A program made the translations under genes and the position numbers. Positions 36,652 through 48,591 of a DNA stretch of 64,000 nt are shown here, piece after piece (the stretch's first letter is position 1; every line of letters begins with the position of its first letter). Source of the DNA: Adineta vaga (taxonomy: Eukaryota > Rotifera); NCBI GenBank assembly GCA_021613535.1, contig CP075493.1, forward strand, positions 6,138,001-6,202,000, written 5' to 3'. The notes under the pieces were generated by a model. It ran no database searches. It was not told the DNA's origin and worked only from the letters and a program-made list of their open reading frames with translations.

Positions 36652-38842
36652 ATGTCTTGGTATCATACAGCATTGCTTTCTGCTGATCGACCATCGTATC
36701 GAATCATCGATAGTTGCAAACGTTTTTCACGACGTTTAAGTACGGGAATTTATCGAGCTGTTCGTCGTCAACCAACATCAGGTAATTGTCTTTATGTATT
36801 TCAGTGATATTGAAATAAGATTTTTAAAATCTTCAATAAAAAAAGCAAAAGAAATATGTCTCACGATTGTCTTTCAGAAGTTCGATATATTGATTATGAT
36901 TCTAAGATAAGGTGGTAAGAAGAAAAGAAAATCATTAATAATTGAAACGATTACTGATGAGAATGACATACAAACTAAGTATTATTCACTGATCTCAAGA
37001 GTTTCGAAAATAGCTTTTAGCATATATGAGACTAGATTTTTGAATAAATCTTCCTAATAAAATTAAGCAAACATTCGTTACTTTGATGTTAATACAATGA
37101 GCAAGAACTAATCATATCGATGTTGCTCGGTTTTTTTCTCCTATAATAGAATTTCGAGTGATCGATCGAAAAGCAAATCATATACAAAAATAAATTGAAT
37201 CTATTTATGTAGAGAAATGATATTATATTTGAACTTAAAAATATTCTCATAGATATGTTGTCATTCATAATGAAGTGATATCACTTGTTCTTGATTGTAT
37301 TTGAAGACGTTGTATATTTCTGCTAAAAGTCATTCAGATGATAGATGATATGATTGGCAATATTTCATAGTCAATTAGAAACAGACGTGTGATGTTGTGA
37401 TCTCTTATCATTCATGTATAAGATATGTTTGTATGATCCGTATGTGTACGGATATATTGACTTCCTTAGAATTAACGATCATATAAGTAAAAAGAGACGA
37501 GCGAATAAAATGTCATCGACTCGTCTTCAATGTCATATTTGATCGTTCTTATCTTCCTGTACAAGTGTTCTAATCAAATATAAGAAAATAGATATGTATC
37601 AATATAGAAATATCGATGTGCTTTCAATTGTTTTTCTACTTAATAAACATTAGATTTGAGGATAATTATGGGTGCTAATATAGCATCACTTTCTCAAAGA
37701 CATAGTAGTTTAAATTTTAGTCGACGAAAACGAACAGCAAAAGGTAGGAATGATAGAGAATTAGAATTGCTTGTATATAAGAGATAAATTTGATGCAATG
37801 AAAACTATGTTCATTTAGATACACAATTGGATTCATTACTTTCAAGACGTTTTCAACATCCACGATCTATTGATGAAATTGTTAAATGTACACGATTTAC
37901 CAAAGCAGAAGTTCGACTTCTCTATCGAAGTTTTAAACAAGTATTTCAGAAATTGATATTTATTTAAAGTTTTTTCATGGGTTTATGTTTTTTTCGTTGG
38001 AAGCAATGTCCTGGTGGAAGTGTGAATGAAGAAAGATTACGAGCTATCTATATTCAATTTTTTCCACAAGGCAGTAAGTATAATCAATAGAATAGAAATC
38101 TTTTACAATTAATATTATTCATTTATATTCAAGATGCAGTAAGATATGCTCGTCATATATTTGCAATTATTGATCGAAATCATAAAGGAGCATGTACATT
38201 TGATGTAAGTTTATGTTCTTTATTTCTTTGTATTGGAAAAGTTTCATATTTGCTAGGATTATATATTAACATTATCAGTTCTATGTCGTGGAACGATTGA
38301 TGAGAAATTACGATGGATTTTTCGTTTCTATGATATTAATGGAGAAGGATTATTAGCACGTGAAGTAAGCATTGTCGTATTTGTATGATAAATATGAATA
38401 TGATTTAGGATATTGCTGAAATGATTCGATCATTGTATGATCTTCTTGGTCTATCAGTTCAGCCAGTTGTTGATGAACGTCATATTCAAAATCATATTGA
38501 CGAAATTTTTTATGTATGTAAACTTTCTACATATATTAAATAACTCTTCTTTTTCTTTTCCATAGAGTATTAGTCCAATGCGCAACGAACATATTGCGGT
38601 AGAGGATTTCATCGAATATTGCAAACGGGTTCGTATGCTTTGTTCTAGAGAGAGAGAGAGAAAGTCTACTAGTATTTTTCAATCTACAGTCAGACTAGAT
38701 AATTGATAATTATTTCGGAAAATTTGATTCATATTCAGAGCATATTCATTCCTACTTTATATATATTGAAACATTGTCTTTTTATTTATTTCAGCGACCA
38801 CAATTGATCGATTCAATCCAAGAATTATCATGTTGTTTATAA
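36652..38842 (+). CDS. KCNIP: KChIP-like neuronal calcium sensor, two N-termini
   Basis: A shared body starts DTQLDSLLSRRFQHPRSIDE and continues with FTKAEVRLLYRSFKQ and CPGGSVNEERLRAIYIQFFP, the KChIP hallmark. EF-hand-like loops follow: IIDRNHKGACTFDDY, then FYDINGEGLLAREDI, then a fourth repeat (SISPMRNEHIAVEDFIEYC) that has lost its acidic ligands. KChIPs are cytosolic EF-hand subunits of Kv4 channels and can bind DNA (DREAM). This long form begins MSWYHTALLSADRPSYRIID in the first exon (36652-36781), basic and without a myristoylation site. A second first exon is annotated separately. The 3' end faces a minus-strand gene 19 nt away. Confidence 0.85.
37668..38842 (+). CDS. KCNIP: KChIP-like sensor, alternative myristoylated form
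   Basis: An alternative first exon (37668-37743) begins MGANIASLSQRHSSLNFSRR. Gly2 followed by A-N-I-A-S fits the N-myristoylation consensus. It ends in phase 1 (AAAG then gtagg), exactly like the upstream first exon (ending in ACATCAG), so both join DTQLDSLL in frame. A TAAACATTAG acceptor-like site lies 14 nt upstream of this ATG, suggesting its own trans-spliced or internally initiated transcript. Mammalian KChIP genes likewise use several first exons that change membrane targeting; that is family knowledge, and use here is inferred. Confidence 0.7.
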
Positions 38843-38861
38843 ACAAAATCATTCTGTTTTA

Positions 38862-39458
38862 TCATGGACGATATTGATTTTCTTTGGAAGCTTGAATATA
38901 AGTCATCATAACTCGATCCCGTGCAAGAACATCTGGCGGATAAGGTGTATGACGTTCATTGAAACCAATATTTGTCGTTGGCTTATGTGGATTTTGCCGT
39001 TGTTGACGTTGATTATGTATTTGATTTTCATTTTGTATTACTGTTTCATGATTATCATTATTAGGTGTAATTACTATTTGGTATTTTTTTCCTCGATCAG
39101 AAGGATATTCTTCAAGAGAACTAATCGATTTCGAACGTTTTTTTTGTGTTGGTAATGGTTGTTGTACTTGTGATTTTTTCGGAGATATTATCACGGGACG
39201 TTTTGCTGGAATTGGAGAGACCAATGATGATGATGACGATGATACAGATGAACCAGAAACAACAGATACTGTTCGGCTAGTATACGAATCTGATGGTGTT
39301 ACTGAACGATTAGTCACAGGAGTGACAGTATTCGAACGACGATATTTTGTGCATAGTAAAAAGATGATTAGAAAAGCAACAGCGACAAATGCAACACTCG
39401 ATAATATAACAGAAATAAGTATGAGAACGGTTAATGTAGTCCCGGAATATGCTTCCAT
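38862..39458 (-). CDS. Single-pass membrane protein, unrecognised
   Basis: An intronless 198-aa frame. A short extracellular N-terminus (MEAYSGTTLT) leads into a long hydrophobic helix (VLILISVILSSVAFVAVAFL and a few more), then KYRR as a stop-transfer and a Ser, Thr, Pro and Gln-rich cytosolic tail with basic clusters (KKRSKS, RGKKYQ). The tail ends TYIQASKENQYRP. This layout resembles a type III or receptor-like adaptor protein, but I recognise no domain. It is convergent with the KChIP gene; the two stop codons are 19 nt apart, so the mature 3' UTRs must overlap. Confidence 0.7.
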   Translation of the reverse strand: MEAYSGTTLTVLILISVILSSVAFVAVAFLIIFLLCTKYRRSNTVTPVTNRSVTPSDSYTSRTVSVVSGSSVSSSSSSLVSPIPAKRPVIISPKKSQVQQPLPTQKKRSKSISSLEEYPSDRGKKYQIVITPNNDNHETVIQNENQIHNQRQQRQNPHKPTTNIGFNERHTPYPPDVLARDRVMMTYIQASKENQYRP

Positions 39459-40497
39459 AAGTATTTTTTATTATTATGTCCTATCGTTGAGATTTTATTC
39501 GTCTTTCATTTTATCTTCTGATAACATATGTCAACATCTTTACGAAATAATTCTATTTCATGTTATTCTTTTTACTTTTCTTCTTCTTCTATGAATATTT
39601 GTCATCAATATCGTATTTCATTATTTAATGTAGTTTAAAAAGTTCAAATTAAAATAAGTCTTCGATAGAAGTTCAATCTTGAACGTTTCTGAATAAAGAA
39701 CAATTTGATTAGATCATTACTGTTTAGATATTCGGAAAATGAACAAAACAGATGGTGTTAGTACTGTTAATTGTTACTATGTAGAGTAAATCATCAAGAA
39801 CATTTCTTATCAGTTAAATCGATTTAACTATGTATACTAATGGAATTAACAAAATGATATCACATAAAGTTAAGTTTTATATTTATTCTGTGATAAGATA
39901 TGATCCTTCATTTATATTTATATAATAAAAAACGAACTCATTTTTGTCCCTCGATAGAACAAGAAAATCAGTTTTGATTTTAAGGCAAATTTAGCCTGAA
40001 TATGAAATGTTTTATAATATCAGTCTGAAAATAACGAAGTATTCAAATAAGGTTCACTTAATTTTGATACACAACAGTGATTAATACAGAGTTTGATTAA
40101 CTTTGCTATCCGATGATAAACAAAAGAAGCGGATTTAAACTAGCCGTCCTTTATTCTTCGGCACTAAGTCTTTCTTTTTCCGATGAAATTCTATTGAATA
40201 TATACAACAATGAAAATTTCAACTCATCGTGTAGCGACATCTATTATAAAAGTTTTATTTTATAACAGAAAGCTCAATAAAAACTTGTCAAGATCTAAGA
40301 AATAAATCACAATGATCAAAATAAAGATTTTATGCATTCATTAGTGTTCTGTTATGCAACATAAGTTCTACCAGAGAATCAATTGAATTTGTTCTATCGA
40401 CGTCATTACTTCCAGCGTAGGCGTATATGTGTATATGCGATTTTTTTTCTCTTTCCATTCTTCTTCTTCTTCTTCTTCTTCTATTTTGATCTGAAAC
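39459..40497. other. Divergent intergenic region
   Basis: About 1 kb between the membrane-protein gene (minus) and RUNDC1 (plus). It ends in a CTT microsatellite just before RUNDC1. No gene was recognised. Confidence 0.4.
40459..40483. repeat. CTT microsatellite upstream of RUNDC1
   Basis: About eight CTT units 15-40 nt upstream of the RUNDC1 ATG, probably in its 5' UTR or pyrimidine tract. Confidence 0.85.
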
Positions 40498-43036
40498 ATG
40501 CTACAAGAAGATTCAAGTGACGACAGATTGCCCATGACCGGTCGTTTGACCCCGATTGGTGGTGCCTCAACAGATACAGAATTGGGAAGAAGGTTTGTCA
40601 GAAAAAACCTTTTGAATTTTTCATTTTAAATCTATTTTGTTATTCTTTAGCGTTAATGATGAATTCAATGATAATCTTGCTTTACTCGAAGAACATGAGC
40701 GATTAAATTCTTCTCTTGCTGCATTAACTCGTCATTTTGCACATGTACAATTTCGTCTCCAGCAAGTTGTTTCAGCACCAACAACCGAAGATCGTGAAGT
40801 AAATTAGAAATACCTTTTTTTTATCAATCATTGAAAAAAATTCATGTTTTTGTCTAGAATTTACTTTTAGAATTACATGAATTTGCTTCAAGTGGTATTC
40901 CTGATGTTATGTGTCAATCGTCAATGTATACAACGGATCGTACAAATGAAGAATTGATTGAAAATGAAAAATGTCGTGAAAAAGAATTTATTCATGATTT
41001 AAAACAAAAACTAGATGAATTGGAACATTACGCTGCTGCATCAGGTTCACTCGAAGGTGTACCTACATCTGTAACAATGGAAAAGCAACGTGTTTTAATT
41101 GATCAATTACGTACAAAACTTGATTTACAATTGGATGATGCTTCTGTTTCGAAACTATCGTATGCATTTATTCATTCATACTAAAACATCTAGTTTTCTT
41201 TTGATTGATTTAGAGCTGAAGAATTACGAAAACTTGTCGATCAAGCTATTCATCAGGTATATTCATCTTTTCATTTGCTAGCATTTGATTAATGATTTTT
41301 TTCTTTAGTTGACCAATCCAGTTAAACTAAAAGAAAATCTAATTACACAAATGCGTACACAAATAACTGATCTGGAAAAATTTATTGAATTTCTCAAAGG
41401 TAAACTAAACTTGTTTACGGAATAAATCACAATTTTCTTTGAACTTCTAGCTGATTCCGCCAATGCTGCTGCAGCTGCAGCTTCATCGAATGATAAAAAG
41501 AGCATCGAACCATATAGATCTTCTCCCAATAAATCGAATCCAGTTTGTTGAATATTTCTTTCCTTATCAAATATCTTCCCCATTCATTTTCAGACAACTA
41601 CAAATGCATTCAAAACACGTTCAACTACTAATAAATTTTCCTCGGAAAATCAAGAAAATTTCTCTCAAACAATGAAAAAAGTCTTAGTTTTAACTCAACT
41701 CTATACATTTTTATTATTAACATGTGGAACACGATCTATGCAAAAGAAAACAAATCAACCAACACCAAATATGAAAAAAGATGTCGTTGCCAAGAAACAT
41801 TTTGGGTAGGAAAAGAAGAAAACATTTCATTTTCTATCTAATGTAAAAAATGATCGATTTTTTTTTAAAGTGATCTTCGAGCGAAACTTGAAGTGGCTAT
41901 TGAAAAAGTTCTCAATACTGTTCGATTAGTAAATACATTTTCACGACATAATCGTGGTTATAATAATGAAGATGATGATGAAAATAATTCTTCATCAGTA
42001 ACAACCAGTGATAATGAAGAAGTTAGTTTTAATAATGAATTTGTTTTTTATTCGAATGATTTCCTTATATTTAGGAAGATTATGATCAAAATGGAATAGT
42101 TTTAGCTGTACGACAAGATCTAGCACCAGCTCTTCGAGCATTAATGGAACATGGTCTTTATGAAGTAGGAGAGGAAGCAAAATCTTCTTTCTTTTTTCTC
42201 AATGTTTTATATACATTTTTATTAGACGAATTATTCAACGACATTAGCTGTTTGGGGTTGTTTTGCAACGAGAGCTAACTATGCATCTACGAATGATACA
42301 ATGCATATTTGGAAATTATTTTTAAAATATTATGAAATGAAAGTAAGAGACTATCTTGATAACTAATCAATTATCGTCATTGACATGTATCGCCCTGCAG
42401 TTTTCTCTTATCGACGCCAGTTGGTGTCATGCATCAAATGACATTATAATCGTGTATACTCTCTTGTTGTAGAAAAAAAAACCAATAAATATCGTCGAGA
42501 TCGTGATTTTATTCAACTATTTTTGTTTTTTTTTAGCGTGGAAATGAATTTGCTAATAGTCCAGCTCGAAAACTTTCTGAATCCTTTGCATTAGATGTTA
42601 TTGGCGGCAAACCAATTACTTTAAAACAAGTATTATTCAATTTTCTAATTATTTTCATTCACTCAATTCTATCATTATTTCTAGTGTTTGCTCAGTGGTA
42701 TTGATAATATTGTAAAAATACATGAAAAACATAGTAAATCTATGGATAGTTGTTTTAAATCATTCTTATGTTATGCATTAAAGTAAGTTTCTTTGTTTTC
42801 AATACAAATGAAATGTTAACCTGTTTTTTAGTGAAAAAAAACTTGTTGCATTTCTTCGTATTATTCTGAAAACAATTCCATTGATTGAAAATTATTATCA
42901 ATCATGGAGTTATACAAAAACAACTGGATTTAATGATGCTCTTCATTCACTTGATCGTTTAACTTCAATTGATTTTCATTTACCAATCAATATATCTGTT
43001 CGTCGTTTTATGAATAATCGAGATCTAATTGAATAA
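40498..43036 (+). CDS. RUNDC1: RUN domain-containing protein 1 (RUNDC1)
   Basis: A multi-exon gene. The N-terminal half is coiled coil (ALLEEHERLNSSLAALTRHF; then RVLIDQLRTKLDLQLDDAS; then LTNPVKLKENLITQMRTQIT). A central Ala, Ser and Thr-rich linker is followed by the C-terminal RUN-type domain, running from DLRAKLEVAIEKVLNTVRLV through VLAVRQDLAPALRALMEHGL and ALDVIGGKPITLKQCLLSGI to FNDALHSLDRLTSIDFHLP. Order and content match RUNDC1, whose human form has been reported to repress p53 activity. One intron (42344-42537) is longer than most. The protein ends NNRDLIE. Confidence 0.83.
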
Positions 43037-43437
43037 TCGAAAATTTTCTTTTTCATTTCTGTACAATGTATCTAGTCAGTTTGTTTTTTGTTAATGGGTG
43101 ATGGATGAATGAATGAATGAATGTCAATTTTGATTTGTTTGTTTTTTCTTGGAAAAGAAGAGAACGATCTCGTTTTTATCTATATTTGTTTTCTTGTTAC
43201 GTCTATTTCTCTAGTCTTTTGTGTTGGGATATGAAAGCAGTGAAAATTATAGTCATTCGTTAATTGAAATTCCATTTATTTTATTCATGTTATTTATTTT
43301 ATTTGACGTTAATTTTTCTTCTCATTTTGTTTCTGTTGTTCTTGTCCGTATATCTATTTTGACAATAAAGATTCATGATATATTTTTAAAGACAAATACG
43401 AAGATCTCTCAAATTTTTCTAGATAAAAAAAACATTC
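43037..43437. other. Intergenic, RUNDC1 to GPN2
   Basis: About 400 nt with the RUNDC1 3' UTR (ATGA/AATG repeats near 43105-43122) and the GPN2 acceptor at 43421-43422. Frame 43221-43487 is not convincing. Confidence 0.4.
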
Positions 43438-44478
43438 ATGTCGGTCGTTTTCGGTCAAATCATTGTCGGTCCACCTGGCAGTGGTAATCTACTTTGTTTT
43501 TTCTTCTTCTCTTGAACTATTCGTATTCTCTATCTAGGTAAAACAACCTATTGTGCAGCTATACAAGATTATTTTAATAAATGTACAACTGGTAATAGTA
43601 GTCGACATATTTATATTGTTAATTTAGATGCTGCTAATGCTGATATGCCATATGAATGTGCAATCGATCTTGTTGATTTAATCACTGTTGATGATGTTTG
43701 TGATAATTTAAATTTAGGTCCTAATGGTTCATTAATGTATTGTATTGAATATATTGAAAATAATATCGATTGGTTATTTAAACGTCTTGAATCTTTATTG
43801 AATAAACATTCTTCATCATTACCTCCACCTTATATTCTATTTGATTGTCCTGGACAAATTGAATTGTATACTCATCATGGTTCAATTCATCGTATAATTG
43901 AACAATTATTAAAAAAAATGAATTTTCGACTTTGTTGTGTGAATTTAATTGATTCCTATTATTGTTCAAATAGTTCAAATTTTATCAGTGCTTTATTAAC
44001 ATCATTATCCATGATGTTACATTTAGAATTACCACATGTGAATATTTTATCAAAAATTGATTTAATTGAAAGATATGGTTCATTAGAATATAATATTGAT
44101 TTCTATACAGATGTATTAGATTTATCATATTTAATGCGAAATAAAAATTTCAATAAAGATAAATTTCAACCAAAATTAGCAAAAAAATATAAAAAACTCA
44201 ATCAATCATTATGTGATATTATACAAGATTATAGTTTAGTTTCCTATATACCATTACATGTACAAGATCGTTTAAGTATTGAAAAAGTTAATAATACAAT
44301 TGATAAAGCCAATGGTTTTATATTTGGACATTTGAAAGATGATGATTTATCGCAACGAACAAATTTAATGTCCAATGCATTTGGTGTTGAACAATTTGAA
44401 TATGCAAAAACAGCAAAAATTAGAGAAAATTATACATTTGTTGATGATGATGATGATGATGATGCAGAAGATAATTGA
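43438..44478 (+). CDS. GPN2: GPN-loop GTPase 2
   Basis: Two exons. The P-loop is GPPGSGKTTYC, split by the intron inside GSGK. The family-specific GPN motif is present in LNLGPNGSLMYCIEYIENN. The switch region follows as YILFDCPGQIELYTHHGSIH, and the guanine-specificity motif is SKIDLI. GPN proteins act with GPN1 and GPN3 in cytoplasmic assembly and nuclear import of RNA polymerase II. A poly-Asp tail ends the protein (DDDDDDDAEDN). A TTTTTCTAG acceptor lies 15 nt upstream of the ATG. The next gene follows 151 nt later on the same strand. Confidence 0.95.
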
Positions 44479-44629
44479 AGTTTTCTAATGTCATTTTTTT
44501 CTGTCTATATAAAAAAGAAAAGGCAGATCTGAGAACATTCTTCACATATTTAATTAAATCTGTACGAAATTCACAATTTATAAAGATTCATCAGAAACAA
44601 ATGAAAAGATAGATTGTATTTTCTTTTAG

Positions 44630-45342
44630 ATGGATAATGATTTTACTCCCGGTGCCGATCCACAAGAGGTAAGGAGAGAAAAAACACAAGGGGGTATTAG
44701 TTTGATGAGTTGGTATTTAGATCAAACATTTTCTTCATGGACTTGGTTTGATACCACTTGATGAATATTATGGTAAAGAGAATCATTTGATTGTTCTTAT
44801 AACAACGATGTTTATTTAGTACAATTGAGACAAATGTTAAAACGTCGACGAAAATCATCGAAAATGACAAATGAACAAATTCAAAGAAAATTAACTGAAA
44901 ATGGAATTTTGAAAGATGATCTTCTAAGAAATCCTCCAGTAAATGAAATGCCTTGTATAATTCATCCTTTCAAATCTTTTTTTCTAGTTATTATATCCGC
45001 GAAAGAGAACATCATTTTCTCCAGTGATTACTCGTAAACGAGGTATGCGACACGTCATTTTTTTTTGCTCTAATCTCATTACATTCTTTTCTACTAGGAA
45101 AAGCTATTAAAAAACGAACACCATCAGCTACACAAGTCGTCACGCCTCCTGTTATTATTCCTACGACTACAACATGTTCAATTTCAGTAAGATAAATAAA
45201 ATAAATATTGTTTTTAACTTTAACTTTTATTTTTCGATTATTTTAGTCAACAGATGAAAAATCCAATGAAGCTGATTCAATTGATTATGATCAACCGTTA
45301 GATCTACGTTTACGACCTTATCTAGCTAATAAATCTTTGTAA
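44630..45342 (+). CDS. Unrecognised small basic protein
   Basis: Six short exons join in phase to about 150 aa: MDNDFTPGADPQE, IKHFLHGLGLIPLDEYY, VQLRQMLKRRRKSSKMTNEQ, IQRKLTENGILKDDLLRNPP, LLYPRKRTSFSPVITRKRG, a KKRTPSATQVV stretch, and an end DLRLRPYLANKSL. The Arg/Lys runs suggest nuclear localisation or DNA or RNA binding. I do not recognise the family. TTTTCTTTTAG directly abuts the ATG, so this looks like a trans-spliced downstream gene of GPN2. Introns after IDEYY and LLRNPP have canonical sites. AATAAA follows the stop at once. The exon chain is inferred from phase and splice sites. Confidence 0.55.
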
Positions 45343-48300
45343 TAAACATACGCTCGATGAGTATCTGTAATTATTTTTGTCAGATATATATGTGTTGTTG
45401 TTTTATTTGAAATGAAAAATATATACATAAATATAAACTAATCAAAATCATTTAGTTCTCCTAATTCAAAGGATACGTCAACTTTAGGAACTATTTTTAT
45501 CATTTATTAAACTTTCAACAGTAAGGCAATTCTTCAATTTCCTTTTTTCACTTTCAAGTATCATTGCGCATTCTAACTGATGAAAATATAGATATACATG
45601 ATCAATGGGTACTTTCATTATCAGATCTAAACAATAGACAATGATGAAGTTATGTCATTTACTCGTATATTCATAATTTTACGAAGAATTAATCATTAGT
45701 AAAGATAAACGTCTAAAGTTTTTCTTTTGTTTACATATTTTATGAGAATATTTTCTAATAATATCGCACAAGTCATCTAGATAGATTTCCCTAGAGAAGA
45801 ACATGCTAATCAATTTATTCACCGAAAAAAAAACAACAATTTATTTTTCATATGTTCAGTTATTTGATTGAAGAAGAAAAATAAGTCGATTTGTCCAATT
45901 TTTTATACTTTCTATTTCATGTCAAACGATATTTTTTCATGCATATAACCTTGTATAATTTGTTGACTGTGCATATATAAAGTTTCTTACATGTCAACTA
46001 CTTTTTTTAAAAATAAAATGCATAATAAATTGTATTTTTTAATTTCATATACATAGTATAATACAGAGAGAAAATATTGACTGAATACATGTCTTTCTCG
46101 TTTATTAACATATAACTAAACTTTACCGATCGATCTGACGCTACCAATATAGTACTCATTTTCAATCACATTTAATCAATCGAGAATTTCACATAATTAT
46201 TAATTATATTGGAAAAAATATTTGCAGTCGTGATTGTTGAAGAGACGACGTAGATTATTTTATTTTATTTATCAACATGTAAGTGTGGTCAATAGACATA
46301 TGTCCTTCGTTTTCTCTTTTTACTATTAGCTAAATATTGACTTTGATTATATACATTATACAAAGGCAATCTACAAAAGTAGGCAGCTTGAAACATCTGC
46401 ATACACTGCTTTGAAAAAGAAGAATATATGCGTGTGTTTTGATTAAAATAAAGTTCACGCTCGTTTCTTACCATTCAAATCATTGAATGGTGTATTGCAC
46501 CCATTTGTAATCATATAAGTGCGAGTAGAAATTGTGAAAGAACGTTTGGCACTACTTGCACAATAAGACAGTGCGAAATGCGAGTCTTTTTTTGTCGACT
46601 AAGCAAAACCACCCTATTCTTTCTCTTCTTCTTCTTTTTTCTTCTTTTTTTTCTCGCTGCTCATCATCATCATCACCATCGGGCTTCTTTTTGACAGTCG
46701 GCAGCAATGCTGTTACAATTGCCGTCGCTTTTCTTTTCTTTTCTTCTCTTACGCATTCTATTGAAAAAAAAACCGAGAGAAGAAGAAGAAGAAGAAAAAA
46801 AGCCGCACACGTTCCCCAGTTGAAACATGTTACTCTATTTTGTGTCGATACGTAGTTAGTAGAAGAGAGAGAGCGCTCATTAGTGTTCTATCGTTAAAAG
46901 CGACGTCAACATGACTTGCACACTAATTTTCTTTGAATAATATTTACAATTCCAATGATAAAATCTGTATTTTAGACAAATTGCTTGTGTTAACAATACG
47001 GTGTCGTCTAAGTCATCCTCTCAGGTAAGGCTGACAAGATTGATATTTACAGACATGTTCTTTTTGACGATATTTAATATATTTCAAATAATAGGAAGAG
47101 AAAAAAAGATTGACATTATTGGTATAGGTTTCTTTACTAATGAAACAACAAGAGGGTAATCAAGCATTCTCTATAAAAAGAAATGTTTGTCTATCCTAAG
47201 TTGTCATTTATTGATCCTTGAAATGAATGCTTCGATCACAATCGTTTGTTTTCTCTCTAAAAAATCGACAATCAAGCTCATACGAGTGAGAAGAAGAAAA
47301 AAATTTTCAAATTCTCTTTCTGCTTTGTATTATATACGATCTCTCCTTTATGTAAATTAATATTCTTTTTCTTTTCCCGTACAAAAAAGAAAACGTTTTT
47401 TTTTCTTCTCTTTGAAAACAAGTAAGAATGTTGTCATACTTGATTGAGACCTTGAAGTTGTTCTTATGATGCTATTTCATTTGCTATACAGAATAATACT
47501 AATCCTCAAAACATATTAACAAACTAAAAAAAGGCGAGAGAGAGACAGAAAAGAAAAAGAAATACAATCAAGTTAGTTTGTCATCTTAAGAATAGAATCA
47601 AATCCGCTTTTTATCAACAAAGAAAAAGATGTCGACTAATATTAATGAAAATAGAAAGAGTCATGCAAATCATTCGATCGAACGAGAAATAAAACATCCT
47701 TTGATAGTAAATCAATACTTTTCGTTTTTTTTTTCAAAGTATGAATTTTATCTTTGCTAAATTCTAATCTTTTCAATCCTTGAATATCGTTTTTTATGTT
47801 ATTTAACAGCTTCTCAAATATCATCTATGTACAAAACACATTTCTCATGTTAAATATCAAATTTATCACCCCCAAAAGAATCTTCAAGCTTTTTCTGTAT
47901 ACTCAGTTGGTTAAACATGCTTAGCCATAGTTCAGATGTAATGCTAATAGGATTAGTTCATTCTGTTGACTATAGGCTGACTTAACTAGTCAGTTATTGA
48001 TTATTATTATTATTTTTCTTCTTCTTCTTCGTCTTCGTCTTTTGCAAAAGGACAACATAATAGAATATTATTGAGCTTGACATGCTTCGGAAATGATCGA
48101 AAAACAATAAAGGATATTTTTTTCAAATTGATGTCGAATGATAAAAGAGCAAATAAATCTCTCGTCGTTATTTTCTGCTTCGATTCTTTTTCTTCTTGTT
48201 GATTTTTATATGAAAAGGTTTTATTCTAATCAAAAACGAATCACTAGAAGTCATTTTCTTTGATCGCTATAGTGCCACAGATGTACATAAAGTTGATTTG

Positions 48301-48591
48301 TTAAATTCTTCTAACTTAATATAGAAAGTAGTCAAAAAAAAGAAAACGAATTGAAGAAAAACCTGAAAACAAGGTCGTTTATGTTCTTTACAGATTCTAA
48401 GATCCCTTATAAACGATCTTTTGAAAGTAATTTTAAAGCTTCGATTATAAACAAATCTTTTTTAAATATTAAAGTTAACTCATTTTCTTCTCTTCATTCA
48501 TTCTTTTGATTATATTGTATCAATTATTTCTTCGTAGATTTCATATCATTAAAAAACATATTATCCCAAATATTCATTCGGTTTTTTGAAT
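45343..48591. other. Large intergenic region upstream of heat shock gene
   Basis: About 3.2 kb with no confident coding gene. The plus-strand frame at 46556-46855 spans C/T- and A/G-rich runs and is not credible. A clean exon-like segment lies at 46976-47024, and acceptor-like sites near 48536 suggest spliced 5' UTR exons of the downstream gene. No canonical heat shock element trio was clear by eye. Confidence 0.4.
46976..47024 (+). other. Candidate 49-nt non-coding exon
   Basis: A segment bounded by tctgtattttag on the left and gtaaggc on the right, with a higher GC content than its flanks. It could be a 5' UTR exon of the small heat shock gene that begins at 48592. No protein is implied. 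Confidence 0.3.

Noticed and set aside
38874-39594. Two plus-strand frames of about 90 codons
   Set aside because: Antisense to the single-pass membrane protein gene; codon pattern follows the minus frame.
46556-46855. 99-codon plus-strand frame
   Set aside because: Driven by C/T and A/G runs; no domain, and a stop-poor low-complexity region.
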